A stretch of 15,325 bases of DNA. Source: Azoarcus sp. GTDB taxonomy: Bacteria; Pseudomonadota; Gammaproteobacteria; Burkholderiales; Rhodocyclaceae. The translations under genes were made by a program, and so were the position numbers. Position 1 is the stretch's first letter; the number at the start of each line of letters is the position of its first letter. The stretch is taken from positions 1 to 15,325 of the forward strand of contig JAIRLA010000167.1 of assembly GCA_031259795.1 (NCBI GenBank). Reading direction: 5' to 3'. Below the pieces are notes generated by a model that was not told where the DNA came from, made no database searches, and saw only the letters and a program-made list of their open reading frames with translations. This document shows positions 15,191-15,325 of the stretch, piece by piece.

Positions 15191-15325
15191 TAGCTAGCGA
15201 CGGTCCATGTTTATTGCATAAATTCATTGTCAGCAGGGATGAAAGCGCTGCCTGATGGGGTACAAGCGTTTTCCCCATACTCAGATAATGTGGCGTTTTT
15301 ATCCGATTTTCTTGGGAGATACAAT
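15191..15325 (+). promoter_or_regulatory. AT-richer 5' region of a gene starting at the window edge
   Basis: Base composition becomes visibly more AT-rich than anywhere else in the window. GATAAT at 15284-15289 could be a -10 element (5 of 6 matches), though I see no good -35. GGGAG at 15314-15318 is followed 5 nt later by AT at 15324-15325, which would become ATG if the next base is G. The gene itself is outside the window. It may be a transposase or another acquired gene, but nothing visible proves that. Confidence 0.35.

Overview
The window is GC-rich chromosomal DNA from a proteobacterium, most likely a betaproteobacterium of the Rhodocyclales/Nitrosomonadales kind. The best evidence is the block folC - SPOR-domain gene - cvpA - purF - metZ, a characteristic betaproteobacterial gene order in which accD normally precedes folC. 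A type II secretion E-F-G set, an AlgC-type phosphomannomutase/phosphoglucomutase and a yebC-ruvC pair fit the same background. I do not assign a genus.

Layout: 1-1271 holds no credible gene. It is a mosaic of short repeat modules (called A to E here) surrounding a clean array of fourteen 21-bp units (680-973). 1272-6614 (+) is a compact operon-like run folC, dedD-like SPOR gene, cvpA, purF, metZ: folate polyglutamylation, cell-envelope/septal peptidoglycan binding, a membrane protein, the first step of purine synthesis, and sulfur assimilation into homocysteine. 6615-7025 is repeat mosaic again. 7026-8372 (-) is yebC followed by ruvC, with a good sigma70-like promoter. 8373-8620 holds that promoter, more repeat modules and a possible terminator. 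8621-10006 (-) is the phosphohexomutase. 10007-10176 is degenerate repeat. 10177-13807 (-) is gspE, gspF, gspG, with a 180-bp gap between gspF and gspG that contains a solitary 32-bp sequence resembling a type I-C CRISPR repeat. 13967-14962 (+) is a GT2 glycosyltransferase of the rhamnosyltransferase type. 14963-15325 is another repeat mosaic that passes into visibly more AT-rich DNA, apparently the 5' region of a gene beginning at the window edge.

Functionally the genes are ordinary housekeeping and envelope genes. The unusual content is between them: a modular interspersed repeat family occupying nearly every larger intergenic gap, a 21-bp dyad array whose period equals two DNA helical turns, a repeat module that appears to supply the ribosome-binding site and start codon of folC, and the lone CRISPR-like repeat inside a secretion gene cluster. 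Several starts were moved from the longest open frame to positions supported by Shine-Dalgarno sequences or conserved N-termini (dedD, yebC, gspE, gspF, gspG, glycosyltransferase).
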